NCBI GenBank assembly: GCA_017556595.1
Contig: JAFYML010000252.1
Coordinates: forward strand, 1-8,032
Source: Bacteroides sp.
GTDB lineage: Bacteria; Bacteroidota; Bacteroidia; Bacteroidales; Bacteroidaceae
Direction: 5' to 3'
DNA length: 8,032 bases
A program made the position numbers and the translations under genes. Of this stretch, positions 6,592 through 8,032 are shown in pieces. The notes under the pieces were generated by a model that saw nothing but the letters and a program-made list of their open reading frames with translations, was not told where the DNA came from and made no database searches. How positions within the stretch are numbered: the first letter of the stretch is position 1; every line of letters starts with the position of its first letter.

Positions 6592-7779
6592 ATGAGTTTA
6601 CTAAAAGAAAAATTTGCGAAATACGACCTTCCCCAACAATTTATGGCACAAGGCGTATATCCCTATTTTCGTACCATCGATAGCCACCAAGACACCGAAG
6701 TTTTGATGGATGGAAAAAAGGTGTTGATGTTCGGCTCGAATGCTTATCTTGGTCTTACTTACGACAAGCGTATTGTAGATGCTGCCGTAGAAGCCACCCT
6801 TAAGTATGGCACCGGTTGCGCAGGTTCACGTCTTCTGAATGGTACACTCGACATACACGTTGCGTTGGAAAACGAACTAGCCGAGTTTGTAGGTAAAGAC
6901 GAAGCCCTCTGTTTCTCTACTGGCTTCACCGTAAACGAGGGTGTTATCCCTCAATTAGTTGGTCGTGCCGATTATATCATCTGCGACGACCGCGACCACG
7001 CCTCTATCGTAGATGGCCGTCGTCTTTCATTCGCCACTCAATTGCGCTACAAGCATAACGACATGGAAGACTTGGAAAAGCAACTCCAAAAGTGCGAGCC
7101 CGAGGCTGTAAAATTGATTATTGTTGATGGCGTATTCTCTATGGAAGGCGACCTTGCTCCCCTACCCGAAATTGTACGCTTAAAGAAGAAATACAACGCT
7201 AGCATTTACGTGGACGAAGCTCACGGCCTTGGCGTGTTTGGTAAGAACGGACGCGGTGTTTGCGACCACTTTGGTGTTACCGACGATGTCGATATCATCA
7301 TGGGTACCTTCAGTAAGTCATTAGCCTCTATTGGTGGCTTCGTAGCTGGCGATAAAGAGGTAATCAACTTCCTTCGTCACAACTCACGTTCATACATCTT
7401 CCAAGCAAGTAGCACACCGGCAGCTACCGCATCGGCACGTACCGCTTTGCAAATCTTGAAAGACGAACCCGAACGCATCGAAAAGCTTTGGGAGATTACC
7501 AACTATGCTCTCGACAAGTTCCGCAATGCAGGTTTCGAAATTGGCGAAACCGAATCGCCCATCATACCCTTGTATGTGCGCGATGCCGAAAAGACCTTTA
7601 TGGTAACAAAATTGGCGTTCGACGAAGGCATCTTTATCAACCCTGTAATTCCTCCTGCATGTGCTCCCCAAGACACGCTTGTACGTGTAGCTTTGATGGC
7701 TACCCATACTAAAGAGCAGGTAGATTTTGCCGTAGAAAAACTTGCTAAGTGCTTCAAATCGCTTGGCATCATCGAATAA
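6592..7779 (+). CDS. spt: Serine palmitoyltransferase (PLP-dependent alpha-oxoamine synthase)
   Basis: Condenses L-serine with an acyl-CoA to give 3-ketosphinganine, the first committed step of sphingolipid synthesis; a soluble cytosolic PLP enzyme of fold type I. It is 395 residues, the usual length for Bacteroidota SPT. The PLP lysine is K242 in GTFSKSLASIGGF (238-250); TFSKS favours SPT over KBL or BioF, which typically carry a TLGK-type motif. Other active-site features are H136 (DHASIVDG, stacks on PLP), DEAHGLGVFG at 208-217 (D208 binds the pyridine nitrogen, H211), and R365 in DTLVRVALMATHT, equivalent by recalled alignment to the substrate-carboxylate arginine R378 of Sphingomonas SPT. 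The frame is open back to ATG 6460 (439 residues), but those 44 codons cross the promoter, and MSLLKEKFAKYDLP at 6592 is the family N-terminus. It is divergent from a lipid kinase and followed by a hairpin terminator. KBL activity is the main alternative. Confidence 0.92.
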   Translation: MSLLKEKFAKYDLPQQFMAQGVYPYFRTIDSHQDTEVLMDGKKVLMFGSNAYLGLTYDKRIVDAAVEATLKYGTGCAGSRLLNGTLDIHVALENELAEFVGKDEALCFSTGFTVNEGVIPQLVGRADYIICDDRDHASIVDGRRLSFATQLRYKHNDMEDLEKQLQKCEPEAVKLIIVDGVFSMEGDLAPLPEIVRLKKKYNASIYVDEAHGLGVFGKNGRGVCDHFGVTDDVDIIMGTFSKSLASIGGFVAGDKEVINFLRHNSRSYIFQASSTPAATASARTALQILKDEPERIEKLWEITNYALDKFRNAGFEIGETESPIIPLYVRDAEKTFMVTKLAFDEGIFINPVIPPACAPQDTLVRVALMATHTKEQVDFAVEKLAKCFKSLGIIE

Positions 7780-7799
7780 AATCTAATATAAACACACCC

Positions 7800-7850
7800 T
7801 TATTTTTAAAAGTGCCAAGTATCTTTTTACTTGGCACTTTATTTTTAAAA
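7800..7850. repeat. 12-bp direct repeats flanking the spt terminator hairpin
   Basis: TTATTTTTAAAA occurs exactly at 7800-7811 and again at 7839-7850, on each side of the hairpin and partly inside its stem ends. The copies provide T runs on both strands, so the hairpin could terminate in either direction. Low-complexity composition makes coincidence possible. Confidence 0.45.
7809..7846 (+). terminator. Strong intrinsic terminator (or attenuator) after spt
   Basis: AAAGTGCCAAGTA (7809-7821) and TACTTGGCACTTT (7828-7840) form a perfect 13-bp stem with a 6-base TCTTTT loop, followed by ATTTTT to 7846. It begins 29 bases after the spt stop and ends 13 bases before the next ATG, so it should end most spt transcripts; partial read-through would be one way to express the downstream gene. 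Confidence 0.88.
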
Positions 7851-7859
7851 ACAAAAAAT

Positions 7860-8032
7860 ATGGAACTCAACGAACATAACAAACAGGAGTATCCTCCCAT
7901 GCACACATGCGAGCATATCATCAACCAAACCATGATACGCCTATTCAATTGCGGCCGATCCATATCTGCACACATCGAACGTAAGAAATCGAAGTTAGAC
8001 TATCGTCTAACGCAAGCCCCTACCGACGAGCA
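7860..8032 (+). CDS. AlaX-like tRNA-editing domain protein, N-terminal fragment (cut by window edge)
   Basis: The open frame starts at ATG 7860 and runs off the right edge after 57 codons with no stop. The peptide begins MELNEHNKQEYPPMHTCEHI and continues INQTMIRLFNCGRSISAHIE, RKKSKLDYRLTQAPTDE. The HTCEH sequence (H15, H19) is the HxxxH half of the zinc site of the AlaX / second-additional domain of alanyl- and threonyl-tRNA synthetases, which deacylate mischarged tRNA; the second half (CxxxH) would lie beyond the window. The segment resembles, from memory, Bacteroidota proteins annotated as tRNA-synthetase-related or hypothetical. An alternative start is M14 (7899), directly before the motif; 7860 is preferred because it has the A-rich leader usual here. 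No clear promoter lies between the spt terminator and this ATG. It is unknown whether this protein edits tRNA-Ala. Confidence 0.7.
   Translation, partial: MELNEHNKQEYPPMHTCEHIINQTMIRLFNCGRSISAHIERKKSKLDYRLTQAPTDE

Noticed and set aside
7800..7850. Direct repeats flanking an inverted repeat, as a possible miniature mobile element with target duplication
   Set aside because: The repeats overlap the hairpin arms and are low-complexity A/T; the whole unit is about 50 bases and behaves as a normal terminator.
7769..7975. Minus-strand 68-residue open frame over the terminator and the AlaX-like start
   Set aside because: It runs through the hairpin and its AT flanks, while the plus strand encodes a recognisable HTCEH motif.

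Overview
The window looks like an ordinary chromosomal segment of a Bacteroidales bacterium (phylum Bacteroidota), probably from the Prevotella/Bacteroides branch. Four points support this. The proteins match Bacteroidales families, including a serine palmitoyltransferase and a MuiA-like protein carrying a SusC-type carboxypeptidase-regulatory domain. Promoters fit the Bacteroidota consensus TAnnTTTG at -7, with a TTTG-like -33 element about 20 bases upstream. Leaders are AT-rich and mostly lack Shine-Dalgarno sequences. Genes sit in short, closely packed operons. I see no tRNA, rRNA, CRISPR array, insertion sequence, prophage gene or other sign of recent transfer.

Layout, left to right. (1) On the minus strand, a two-gene operon: a Nif3-like dinuclear metal protein (949 to 158), then, 7 bases downstream, the start of a coiled-coil/zinc-ribbon protein cut by the left edge (150 to 1). 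(2) A 164-base divergent promoter region (950-1113) with a promoter in each direction and a small palindrome. (3) On the plus strand, a likely two-gene unit: a cysteine-rich DUF2148 ferredoxin-domain protein (1114-1656) and a secreted MuiA/DUF4139 protein (1673-3526). (4) A 70-base convergent gap with a strong, probably bidirectional terminator (3539-3572). (5) On the minus strand, a diacylglycerol-kinase-family lipid kinase (6397-5372), then 11 bases later aspartyl-tRNA synthetase aspS (5360-3597). (6) A 194-base divergent region (6398-6591) with a promoter for each side and an AT-rich inverted repeat. (7) On the plus strand, serine palmitoyltransferase (6592-7779), a 13-bp-stem terminator hairpin, and the first 57 codons of an AlaX-like tRNA-editing protein (from 7860) cut by the right edge.

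The most meaningful functional grouping is the divergent pair of serine palmitoyltransferase (first step of sphingolipid synthesis) and a lipid kinase, which suggests the kinase may act on a sphingoid base, ceramide or related lipid. The lipid kinase shares its transcript with aspS, and an AlaX-like gene lies on the far side of spt, so lipid and aminoacyl-tRNA genes are interleaved. No stretch over 300 bases lacks a gene. I do not see a new defence or mobile system here. The items worth a second look are gene-structure variants (a Nif3 without its usual Bacteroidota insert, a MuiA with a SusC-like insertion) and small regulatory structures.
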